From: Cyclobacteriaceae bacterium
GTDB lineage: Bacteria > Bacteroidota > Bacteroidia > Cytophagales > Cyclobacteriaceae
Direction: 5' to 3'
NCBI GenBank assembly: GCA_013140395.1
Contig: JABFSY010000202.1
Span: 1-7,061, forward strand
DNA: 7,061 nt
Shown here in pieces: positions 1-5,790 of this stretch. Numbering within the stretch: position 1 is the first letter of the stretch; each line of letters starts with the position of its first letter. A model generated the notes under the pieces. It made no database searches. It saw only the letters and a program-made list of their open reading frames with translations, and was not told where the DNA came from. The position numbers and the translations under genes are program-made.

Positions 1-647
1 GCATTGCGAACGGTGCCTGGGCCAGAGTTATAAGCTGCTAAGGCCAGTTGCCAATCGCCAAAAATAGAATACAACTGTGCCAAATACCGACACGCGGCAT
101 CGGTTGATTTCTCCGGATCCATGCGCTCATCGATATACCAATCGTTACTCAACCCCATGTAGCGCCCGGTTCCTGACATAAATTGCCATAGCCCCACTGC
201 CCTCGCGCGCGACATTACTCGTGGATTCAATCCTGATTCAATGATAGACAAGTATTTCAACTCATCCGGCAAGCCATATTCCTTCAATTTTTTTTCAAAC
301 AACGGGAAATATAAATCCTTCCTCCGCTGCACCATGCGGGTATACTCGCGATCTCGAATGGTGAAGTAGTCGATAAACGATTGGACTTTGTTATTGTAGG
401 TGAGGTCTATTTTGCCTTGCAACGCACTCAATCGTTCAGCAATTACTTGCGGGGTCGCCTCGGCCGGAATATATTCCAAATTGCTTGGCAACAACAGCGT
501 AGCAGTCGTATCGATCGGCAATAGTAGGTCTGCTACCAATGTATCAGAAACGAGTACTTCTTGCGATCGCACTGTCAACGTGCCAAACATAAATGCCAGC
601 ACAAGCGCCCTAAAAAAAGGTCGGTTTTTTACCTTCACTCTACTCAT
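1..647 (-). CDS. MltD-like membrane-bound lytic murein transglycosylase, N-terminal part (3' end beyond the window)
   Basis: This family cleaves the MurNAc-GlcNAc bond of peptidoglycan in the periplasm, leaving 1,6-anhydro-MurNAc ends. The 215 complete codons start at ATG 647, the only start after an in-frame stop. Residues 1-28 form a signal peptide: a basic start (MSRVKVKNR), a hydrophobic stretch, and likely cleavage after VRS before Gln29. A spacer of about 90 residues follows, then the SLT domain from about residue 115. In the domain, the catalytic Glu is E137 in IIESGLNP, followed by AVGLWQFM at 150-157, GTGRYMGL, the DER motif at 173-175, and LAAYNSGPGTVRNA running to the window edge. 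These are the standard family motifs. LysM repeats often follow in this family, but that part is not visible. It lies 58 bases downstream of gatA with no clear promoter or terminator between, so co-transcription is likely. The family is certain; the exact MltD assignment is less so. Confidence 0.93.
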   Translation of the reverse strand, partial: MSRVKVKNRPFFRALVLAFMFGTLTVRSQEVLVSDTLVADLLLPIDTTATLLLPSNLEYIPAEATPQVIAERLSALQGKIDLTYNNKVQSFIDYFTIRDREYTRMVQRRKDLYFPLFEKKLKEYGLPDELKYLSIIESGLNPRVMSRARAVGLWQFMSGTGRYMGLSNDWYIDERMDPEKSTDAACRYLAQLYSIFGDWQLALAAYNSGPGTVRN

Positions 648-705
648 ATTCGTCCCGTTTGATAAGTTAAAAAAATCGCCTCTACCATCCCTTAATCCTA
701 AAAAA

Positions 706-2133
706 TCACTCTAAGTTCAACAAAATCTTTGAAAATTGAAACAATTTCGACTCTTGAAAGTCGTCTGCCATAATTTGAAGCCCAATCGGCAACCCCTCCG
801 CATCCTTCCCACAGGGGACTGAAATAGCCGGAATACCTGCCACGTTAGCTTGAACGGAAAATAAGTCCGCTAAGTACATCTCCACCGGATTTTGGGAATG
901 CTCGCCCAACTTGAACGCGGTGGTAGGGGTGGTAGGCGTTACGATAAAGTCATACTTCTTCAATACTTCTTTAAGCTGATCCCTAATGAGTCTTCGTACT
1001 TTTTGCGCTTTTGTGTAGTACGCATCATAGTAACTGGCGCTCAGCACAAAAGTCCCCATCAAAATTCTGCGTTGCACTTCTTTACCAAATCCTTCTGCCC
1101 TTGTTTTTTTATAGAGCGATGTCAAATCGGTCGCGTTCGGGGTTCGGTACCCATAACGCACCCCATCGAAACGAGAGAGATTTGAGCTCGCTTCGGCAGT
1201 TGCTAAAATGTAATAAGTGGGAAGTACATATTCGTTCAACGGAAAATCAATACCATCTACTACATGACCGTGTGATTTCAATTCGTTCAACTTACTTTCT
1301 ATGTTAGCTTTGATCGCTGGCTGCAGTGCAGGAGATTGCAGCACATCGTTCATAAAAGCGATTTTGTATTTACGATCTGACTGATTGAATTCTTGCGAAT
1401 AACTTGGAACGGGCAGACGAGAAACCGTGCTATCGTATTCGTCTGCCCCAGCCATTACCTCAAGTACAAGTGCATTATCTTCTACACTTTTCGAAAAGAT
1501 TCCAATGCAATCAAAAGATGAACCATAAGCAACCAACCCGTAGCGAGAAATGCGTGAATAAGTAGGTTTCAAACCAATCACCCCGCAAAAGGCAGCGGGC
1601 TGACGAACACTACCACCCGTATCTGATCCAATCGAAACCTGACAAAGATCAGCCATTACGCCTACCGCAGAACCTCCTGAAGAACCACCAGGCACACGCG
1701 AATTGTCAATATCGTTGAGTACTGGCCCAAAGGCCGAATTTTCATTGGAGGAACCCATCGCAAATTCATCACAATTCTGACGCCCAATGATGATGGCATC
1801 CTCATCTAACAACCGCTGAACAGCCGTAGCATTAAACTGTGATTTAAACCCATCGAGAATTTTGCTTCCCGCCTGCAGAGGGTGATGCTCGTGGCACAGA
1901 ACATCTTTCAAGCCCACTACAAGGCCCGCTAAACGTCCAGCACTACCATTCTTTATTTTTTTATCAATCTCCTGCGCGCGAAGAAGAGATTCTTCGGAAT
2001 ACACAGTTAAAAAAACGTTCAAATGTTTTTTAGCCTCGATTTTTGAGAGGTGATGCTTAACAAGAGAATGACAAGATATAACCCCACTTTGAAGATCGTG
2101 CTGGATTTGCGCGAAATTCGAATACGACTTCAA
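706..2133 (-). CDS. gatA: Asp-tRNA(Asn)/Glu-tRNA(Gln) amidotransferase subunit A (GatA)
   Basis: GatA is the glutaminase/amidase subunit of the cytoplasmic GatCAB complex. It releases ammonia from glutamine, and GatB uses it to convert Glu-tRNA(Gln) or Asp-tRNA(Asn) to the amide form. At 475 residues it has the normal length for the family. The amidase-signature triad can be placed by spacing: Lys76 in GLKDVLC, cis-Ser151 in PGGSSGGS, and nucleophile Ser175 in SDTGGSVRQPA. GLKPTYSRISRYGL follows at 187-200, and the C-terminal ANVAGIPAISVP is at 429-440. The likely glutamine-binding Asp is D423 in MYLADLF. The start is TTG at 2133; there is no in-frame ATG between the upstream tatA stop and the conserved N-terminus, and no Shine-Dalgarno is visible. 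It lies 3 bases after tatA in the same frame, so translational coupling is likely. gatB and gatC are not in the window, which is common because these genes are often dispersed. The motifs are complete, so the gene looks intact. Confidence 0.96.
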   Translation of the reverse strand: MKSYSNFAQIQHDLQSGVISCHSLVKHHLSKIEAKKHLNVFLTVYSEESLLRAQEIDKKIKNGSAGRLAGLVVGLKDVLCHEHHPLQAGSKILDGFKSQFNATAVQRLLDEDAIIIGRQNCDEFAMGSSNENSAFGPVLNDIDNSRVPGGSSGGSAVGVMADLCQVSIGSDTGGSVRQPAAFCGVIGLKPTYSRISRYGLVAYGSSFDCIGIFSKSVEDNALVLEVMAGADEYDSTVSRLPVPSYSQEFNQSDRKYKIAFMNDVLQSPALQPAIKANIESKLNELKSHGHVVDGIDFPLNEYVLPTYYILATAEASSNLSRFDGVRYGYRTPNATDLTSLYKKTRAEGFGKEVQRRILMGTFVLSASYYDAYYTKAQKVRRLIRDQLKEVLKKYDFIVTPTTPTTAFKLGEHSQNPVEMYLADLFSVQANVAGIPAISVPCGKDAEGLPIGLQIMADDFQESKLFQFSKILLNLE

Positions 2134-2136
2134 TGG

Positions 2137-2346
2137 CTATTTATCGTCAATTTTAGGCACTTCTTTGCCTGCGTCATCGACTTCTTTCTTTACATCTTTC
2201 ACCGCATCTTTAAATTCTCGAATGCCTTTGCCTAATCCTTTTGCGAATTCAGGTATTTTTTTTGCCCCAAAAAAGACAAGCACAAATATTCCGATGATAA
2301 ACCACTCCATCCCGCTCGGCATTCCAAACAAAAATATAGTATTCAT
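2137..2346 (-). CDS. tatA: Sec-independent protein translocase subunit TatA/TatE family
   Basis: TatA oligomers form the passage through the inner membrane for folded proteins carrying twin-arginine signal peptides, working with TatC. The 69-residue protein has the full TatA plan. A short N-terminus is followed by one membrane helix at about 14-25 (EWFIIGIFVLVF), the conserved Phe-Gly hinge at F26-G27, an amphipathic helix from about 28 to 50 (AKKIPEFAKGLGKGIREF), and a charged, probably disordered tail rich in Lys, Asp and Glu. The start at ATG 2346 gives an N-terminus, MNTIFLFGMP, typical of Bacteroidota TatA. In-frame ATGs at residues 9 and 13 are possible but less likely. It is preceded by a good Bacteroidota promoter and followed 3 bases later by gatA. 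No tatC is present in the window. Pairing tatA with gatA has no obvious functional logic and probably reflects shared housekeeping expression. Confidence 0.95.
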   Translation of the reverse strand: MNTIFLFGMPSGMEWFIIGIFVLVFFGAKKIPEFAKGLGKGIREFKDAVKDVKKEVDDAGKEVPKIDDK

Positions 2347-2363
2347 AAAATTGAATTAAGGTG

Positions 2364-2394
2364 GTAAAGATACGGTTAATTGTTTGATTCAAAA
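2364..2394 (-). promoter_or_regulatory. Bacteroidota-type sigma-ABfr promoter for tatA-gatA
   Basis: Read on the minus strand, the gap between the WG-repeat gene and tatA holds TTTTTG, with the TTG at 2392-2390. After 17 bases comes TATCTTTAC at 2372-2364. This fits the published Bacteroidota primary-sigma pattern of TTTG/TTG, a spacer of about 17-19 bases, then TAnnTTTG, with only the last G of the -7 box missing. Transcription would begin near 2358 and leave an AT-rich leader of about a dozen bases before ATG 2346, without a Shine-Dalgarno. It is the best promoter match I found in the window. Confidence 0.65.
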
Positions 2395-2434
2395 ACAAGT
2401 CTGAATTACCCAAATGAAACATAAAATCAACGGT

Positions 2435-4588
2435 CTATTTAATGTCTAAAACGCGCCATTCGCTTTTATGAAAAGCCAGGTATTGATTTTTGACCGGATC
2501 AAATTGGAGCTTGTCGTATTGCATGGGTATAATGTCTAGCCCCGAAGAACTAATCAATCCCCATTTATTCGCTTGCTTAACCAAGAGCTGGCCGTTCGCC
2601 AGCACTTTGAGTTCATCAAACCGTGGCTCGATTTCGATTGTCCCGTTCTCATGAGCAACACCTAGCAGGCGATTTGCCTTCAACAAAAACTTCCCCGTTG
2701 AAAGCCGGCCAATATGTTCGTATCGAAGGGGCAACACAACTTGCCCGCGTTGATCAATCAATCCCATTCTTGCGCTGCGTTGAACGATCGATAAGCCATT
2801 AACAAATGAGGACACGGATTCATAATTTGGTTGAATAACAATCTTGTCAGCCGTATTGATAAATCCCCACATGCCAATTAATTTGACAGGGGCCAATCCA
2901 TCTTGAAAAGCACCTATGCTGTCATACCGGTTGGCTATTCTCAGTTTTCCCTTGGCATCCACAAACCCATATTTTCCGCTTCTGTGTACACCCTGCAATC
3001 CTTCATTCATTTGAAATAAGCCCGGTATGTTAACTTTGGTTGTGGAAATTTTTATTGGTTGTTTTTCCTCAATCGTTATTTTAACTCCGTCATAACTCAA
3101 TTTATTTTGAGTTCCGTTAGGCAAATGCTCAATCCAATATTTTTCTTTGAATTCAACGGGGTAGGACGTAAAGTAAATGACTTTGCCATCCATGCTTTTC
3201 AAAAAAGAATTACCTGGCTGTATCAGAAGATAACGAGTATCATCAGCTAATCGAATGGGATATTGTTGTGGAGCAATTATCCAATTCCCCTGGAGGTCAA
3301 TTATTCCATAAAGACCTTTGAATTTCACAGCAACCAAATTACTGGTTCGGTCGCCAATAGAATCAAATACGCAATGCACCACTTCGTTTCCTTCTTGATT
3401 CAGCAAACCCCAATAGATCCCATTTCTTACTTTCCACGTGGAGGAATCAAATTCCTGGATCGAGCCATAGGCTTTAGCTGTTTTTACGGTTCCGCTTCGA
3501 TCTAGTAAAAGACAACCACTCGTTTTGAGAAAGGCTCGGTATCCACCCTCATAAAACTGAAGTGTGTCATAAACCACAGGGACTTGTAATTCGCTAGTGC
3601 TCCGGATAGCTCCCCACCGATCGTTTCTTTTCGCCAAAAACAGATCACCTTCTAATTCACTGAGTGAGTCCCATTCGGTGGGTAGTAGCGGTTGATGGAG
3701 ATCATCTACTAGCCCAAATTTATTACCCGATTTAATAATCGTTCTTTTATTACTGACAGGAAGCAGATCATCCGCCAGTATTCTAGTCAGTACTTTATTC
3801 TGACCATCCAGATAAATCCATTCGCCCGGCAACTTACCAAGTACACGCCCATCTTCCTCAATCTTTATCGACTGGTAGCGCGCTGGCACTTTCATTACTC
3901 CTTCCCGATCGATCAACCCTTGTAGCCCGTGTTCATGGATGATAGAATATCCTTTATAGAAGGTAGACAGACTGTCAATGGTAAAATCGCTGACAACAGT
4001 TCCGCTTTCAGTAAACAATGCAATCTTTCCCTCGCGATTTTCAACAGCATACCGAAGGGTCCCCAGGGACTGGATGTCTTTGTACAGCAACGGAATCAAC
4101 ACTTCATTGTTCATGTTGGTGAGCCCGTAACTAAATCGTGATCCTACCAGATTAAAAACAATGGCACGGAGTCCGTTGACTTTGATCCCATCGTAAACAA
4201 AAGGAAGGATTATTTCACCGCGCAAATTAATGCACCCTGACTTCGTTGAAGCGGGGTTCAATTGCTTTCGGGCCACTACAAATTCTCCACCCTGATAAAC
4301 AAGTTCTTCAAACTCAGCAGGAGTAATAAATTCTTTCTTTAAATTAATAAGGCCCCAATGGTTTTGTACTCGATAGCCGGTGGTCTCACCGATCACAGAA
4401 AAACTTCCATCTGACCAACCAAGTGCTTCGAAGGCTGGAGGAATAACAACTTGACCGCGATCATTTTTGATTCCCACCTTTCCATTTTGTTCAAAGAGCT
4501 CATAGGGGGCAGCTACCGATGAAAAAACGCTGGCTACAAATAGTAAAGAAAAAATGGGTCGCACATGACAAAGGTAGTGAGTATCCAT
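2435..4588 (-). CDS. Secreted WG-repeat protein (about 18 degenerate WG repeats)
   Basis: The function is unknown. WG repeats are built around a W/Y-G-[LF]-[IV]-[DN] core followed by Gly, a short strand, Pro, and Y/F-D. They are common in Bacteroidota surface or exported proteins and are thought to form binding scaffolds. After a signal peptide (hydrophobic core about residues 11-26, likely cleavage after VAA near residue 27), about 12 units run from residue 33 to about 445. Clear ones are HWGLINL near 78, RWGAIRS near 325 and YWGLLNQ near 392. A less regular segment at about 475-535 separates a second block of five good units at 538-700 (KYGFVDAKG, MWGFINT, MGLIDQRG, LLGVAHENG, KWGLISSSG), and the protein ends in a half unit, EWRVLDIK. 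The start is uncertain: ATG 4588 gives nine extra residues, while GTG 4564 gives MRPIFSLLF, a more typical signal-peptide start. It lies 51 bases after mocA. Confidence 0.88.
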   Translation of the reverse strand: MDTHYLCHVRPIFSLLFVASVFSSVAAPYELFEQNGKVGIKNDRGQVVIPPAFEALGWSDGSFSVIGETTGYRVQNHWGLINLKKEFITPAEFEELVYQGGEFVVARKQLNPASTKSGCINLRGEIILPFVYDGIKVNGLRAIVFNLVGSRFSYGLTNMNNEVLIPLLYKDIQSLGTLRYAVENREGKIALFTESGTVVSDFTIDSLSTFYKGYSIIHEHGLQGLIDREGVMKVPARYQSIKIEEDGRVLGKLPGEWIYLDGQNKVLTRILADDLLPVSNKRTIIKSGNKFGLVDDLHQPLLPTEWDSLSELEGDLFLAKRNDRWGAIRSTSELQVPVVYDTLQFYEGGYRAFLKTSGCLLLDRSGTVKTAKAYGSIQEFDSSTWKVRNGIYWGLLNQEGNEVVHCVFDSIGDRTSNLVAVKFKGLYGIIDLQGNWIIAPQQYPIRLADDTRYLLIQPGNSFLKSMDGKVIYFTSYPVEFKEKYWIEHLPNGTQNKLSYDGVKITIEEKQPIKISTTKVNIPGLFQMNEGLQGVHRSGKYGFVDAKGKLRIANRYDSIGAFQDGLAPVKLIGMWGFINTADKIVIQPNYESVSSFVNGLSIVQRSARMGLIDQRGQVVLPLRYEHIGRLSTGKFLLKANRLLGVAHENGTIEIEPRFDELKVLANGQLLVKQANKWGLISSSGLDIIPMQYDKLQFDPVKNQYLAFHKSEWRVLDIK
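4569..4576 (-). promoter_or_regulatory. Possible -7 element (TAnnTTTG) at the start of the WG-repeat gene
   Basis: On the minus strand TACCTTTG is an exact match to the Bacteroidota -7 box. It ends four bases before the alternative start GTG 4564. The matching upstream element is weak: TTC rather than TTG, at 4596-4594 with a 17-base spacer. If it is real, the transcript would be nearly leaderless and would begin at the GTG, excluding ATG 4588. An eight-base pattern with four fixed T/G positions occurs often by chance, so support is thin. Confidence 0.2.
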
Positions 4589-4619
4589 GTATCGAAGAAC
4601 TTCGAGCTAATCAACATGG
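4585..4619 (-). repeat. Nested inverted repeat in the leader of the WG-repeat gene
   Basis: TCGAAG at 4592-4597 and CTTCGA at 4600-4605 are perfect complements separated by two bases; as RNA this is a 5-pair stem with a 4-base loop. Outside them, CCATGT at 4585-4590 pairs with ACATGG at 4614-4619, with one and eight unpaired bases between the inner and outer arms. The two outer arms hold the two candidate ATG codons (4617 and 4588) upstream of the WG gene. It could be an RNA hairpin or a protein-binding operator. It has no T-run after it, so it is not an intrinsic terminator. Confidence 0.4.
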
Positions 4620-4624
4620 CGAAA

Positions 4625-4630
4625 CCTCCT
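4625..4630 (-). promoter_or_regulatory. Strong Shine-Dalgarno AGGAGG in the mocA/WG-repeat gap
   Basis: The minus strand reads AGGAGG, then seven bases, then ATG at 4617, which is ideal spacing. That ATG opens a 27-codon frame (4617-4534, beginning MLISSKFFDT) ending in TAG. It overlaps the WG-repeat gene out of frame. No other gene start in the window has a comparable ribosome-binding site. The site is too far from ATG 4588 (36 bases) to serve it directly. It could drive a leader peptide, or mark a frame change near the WG gene start, or be chance. Confidence 0.4.
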
Positions 4631-4639
4631 ACCAGTCAA

Positions 4640-5248
4640 CTAATGCATCAAGTATTTTCTCAAATCATCTTCTGTGTCAATATCAACTTCGCCACCCGGA
4701 AAGGGTACCATCTGTATTAACTCAGGGTGCTGTTGAAGCATTTTTTTTGCACCCGCATCATCAGGGAGCGAAAGCAATTCAGAAAAAAGTATTCGATCAA
4801 ACAACACAGGAACTCCTGCAACACCTTGGTAAAAAGAAGCTACGATTACACTTCGCAAGCTCTCATACCCGGCAAGTAGCTTTTTTAGCTGGTCGGAGGT
4901 GATCAGAGGTTGATCACAAACCATCGTAATAACAGCGTCCACATTTGGCGTTTGTTGTAACAAGTATGAAAGTCCTGTTTTAAGGGAACTACCCATCCCC
5001 TTTTTCCAGTCCGCATTGACAACCACGTGAACCCGCGCGTCTTTAACTACCTGATGGTGCTCTTGCTCGTTTGCTCCAAGCACTACTATGATGTTCTCTA
5101 TGCCTGATTCGATGGCTGCATTCATCGACTTTAGCAACAACGGTTGGCCTTTGATAGATACCAATTGTTTGGATCGGCCCAGACGCGAAGATGAACCTGC
5201 TGCGAGAAGCAGGATTGCTATTTCTCGATTTGATTGGGGCTCATTCAC
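4640..5248 (-). CDS. mocA: MocA-type nucleotidyltransferase (molybdenum cofactor cytidylyltransferase family)
   Basis: This family transfers CMP from CTP to molybdopterin, giving the molybdopterin cytosine dinucleotide used by xanthine-oxidase-family enzymes; it acts in the cytoplasm. The 202 residues form one Rossmann-like nucleotidyltransferase domain. LLAAGSSSRLGRSKQL at 14-29 is the nucleotide-binding loop, and its LAAG form is that of CTP-using MocA rather than the LAGG of GTP-using MobA. Further motifs are KGMGSSLKTGL at 83-93, the metal-binding CDQP at 111-114, GVPVLF at 145-150, DDAGAKKML at 163-171 and VDIDTEDDL at 188-196. The start is GTG 5248, the only plausible start between an upstream in-frame TGA and the conserved loop; no Shine-Dalgarno is visible. 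It follows the NTF2-like gene by 22 bases and shares the operon with xdhC, which supports the cofactor role. Related enzymes act on other substrates, so the exact substrate rests partly on context. Confidence 0.87.
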   Translation of the reverse strand: MNEPQSNREIAILLLAAGSSSRLGRSKQLVSIKGQPLLLKSMNAAIESGIENIIVVLGANEQEHHQVVKDARVHVVVNADWKKGMGSSLKTGLSYLLQQTPNVDAVITMVCDQPLITSDQLKKLLAGYESLRSVIVASFYQGVAGVPVLFDRILFSELLSLPDDAGAKKMLQQHPELIQMVPFPGGEVDIDTEDDLRKYLMH

Positions 5249-5270
5249 TTTGGCAAATAGTTGAATTCAT

Positions 5271-5768
5271 TTATGGCTCCATTGGACTAGCTGCCAAAAA
5301 ATCGCGTTCTCCTATCTTTCCATCTTCTGTAGAGTCAGTATCCACTAAAATTTTCCAATGGCCATTTTCCTTTCGCAAGGCAACATGAAACCGACCATAG
5401 TAGCTTTCCTTTGTGCCATCAGGTAGTTGGTAAAGCACCTGGAATATTCCTACGTCTAATGCCTGGTTCGCATTGTTGAGTCGTTCTGTGAAACGAAGCG
5501 AAAGTGTTCTTTTACTTTTTGCCAACAATTCTCTTTTGTCGCCTTCAGACTGGGATTGAAGGTACTGATCCCAGTTCCAGACCTTTTTGCTGTCGCGGGC
5601 TGATCGAATGACATCTTTCGAGTGCAGTGCTAAAAAGTCATCTGCTCTATAGTCATTATAACTTTTGATAAACGGTTTCCATACCTGTTCATTAATTTCC
5701 TTTTGAATGGGTTGTGAAAAGCCGATCGTACAAGCAAATAATAATGGAATGAAGTTTAGTTTGGTCAT
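5271..5768 (-). CDS. Exported NTF2/SnoaL-like domain protein of unknown function
   Basis: This is a predicted 165-residue exported protein. I chose ATG 5768 because it gives a clean signal peptide (MTKLNFIPLLFACTIGFS, likely cleaved before Gln19) and sits 22 bases after the xdhC stop. An earlier in-frame ATG at 5864 would overlap xdhC by 74 bases and bury that signal. The mature part looks like one cone-shaped NTF2-like domain. It has a helical start (VWKPFIKSYNDYRADDFLALH), a central variable region with WNWDQYL at 65-70, then strands ending in SYYGRFHVALRKENGHWKI at 122-140, which is the usual SnoaL/DUF4440 finish. NTF2-like domains serve as small-molecule binders, enzymes or dimerisation modules, and the sequence does not say which. 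It lies between xdhC and mocA in a tight operon, so a link with a molybdenum hydroxylase is inferred. Confidence 0.78.
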   Translation of the reverse strand: MTKLNFIPLLFACTIGFSQPIQKEINEQVWKPFIKSYNDYRADDFLALHSKDVIRSARDSKKVWNWDQYLQSQSEGDKRELLAKSKRTLSLRFTERLNNANQALDVGIFQVLYQLPDGTKESYYGRFHVALRKENGHWKILVDTDSTEDGKIGERDFLAASPMEP

Positions 5769-5790
5769 AGCAAAAGGTTGGATGGAAAGA

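Noticed and set aside
645..689. Short 14-codon frame between gatA and the transglycosylase gene, ending in ATGA overlap with the latter
   Set aside because: It has no Shine-Dalgarno, no recognisable peptide and a run of seven T; a frame this short is expected by chance.
648..705. Possible promoter or terminator between gatA and the transglycosylase gene
   Set aside because: No TTG/TAnnTTTG pair with acceptable spacing and no stable hairpin followed by a T-run; the T-runs present lack a stem.
400..714. Plus-strand open frames across the window, such as this one and those at 892-1185, 4519-4902 and 6574-6882
   Set aside because: They lie antisense to genes with full family motifs, show no domain of their own and have low-complexity or implausible composition.
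5243..5272. ATG directly after the NTF2-like stop (TAAATG), opening a 9-codon frame
   Set aside because: It is out of frame with mocA and ends after nine codons at the mocA start; the conserved MocA N-terminus requires GTG 5248.
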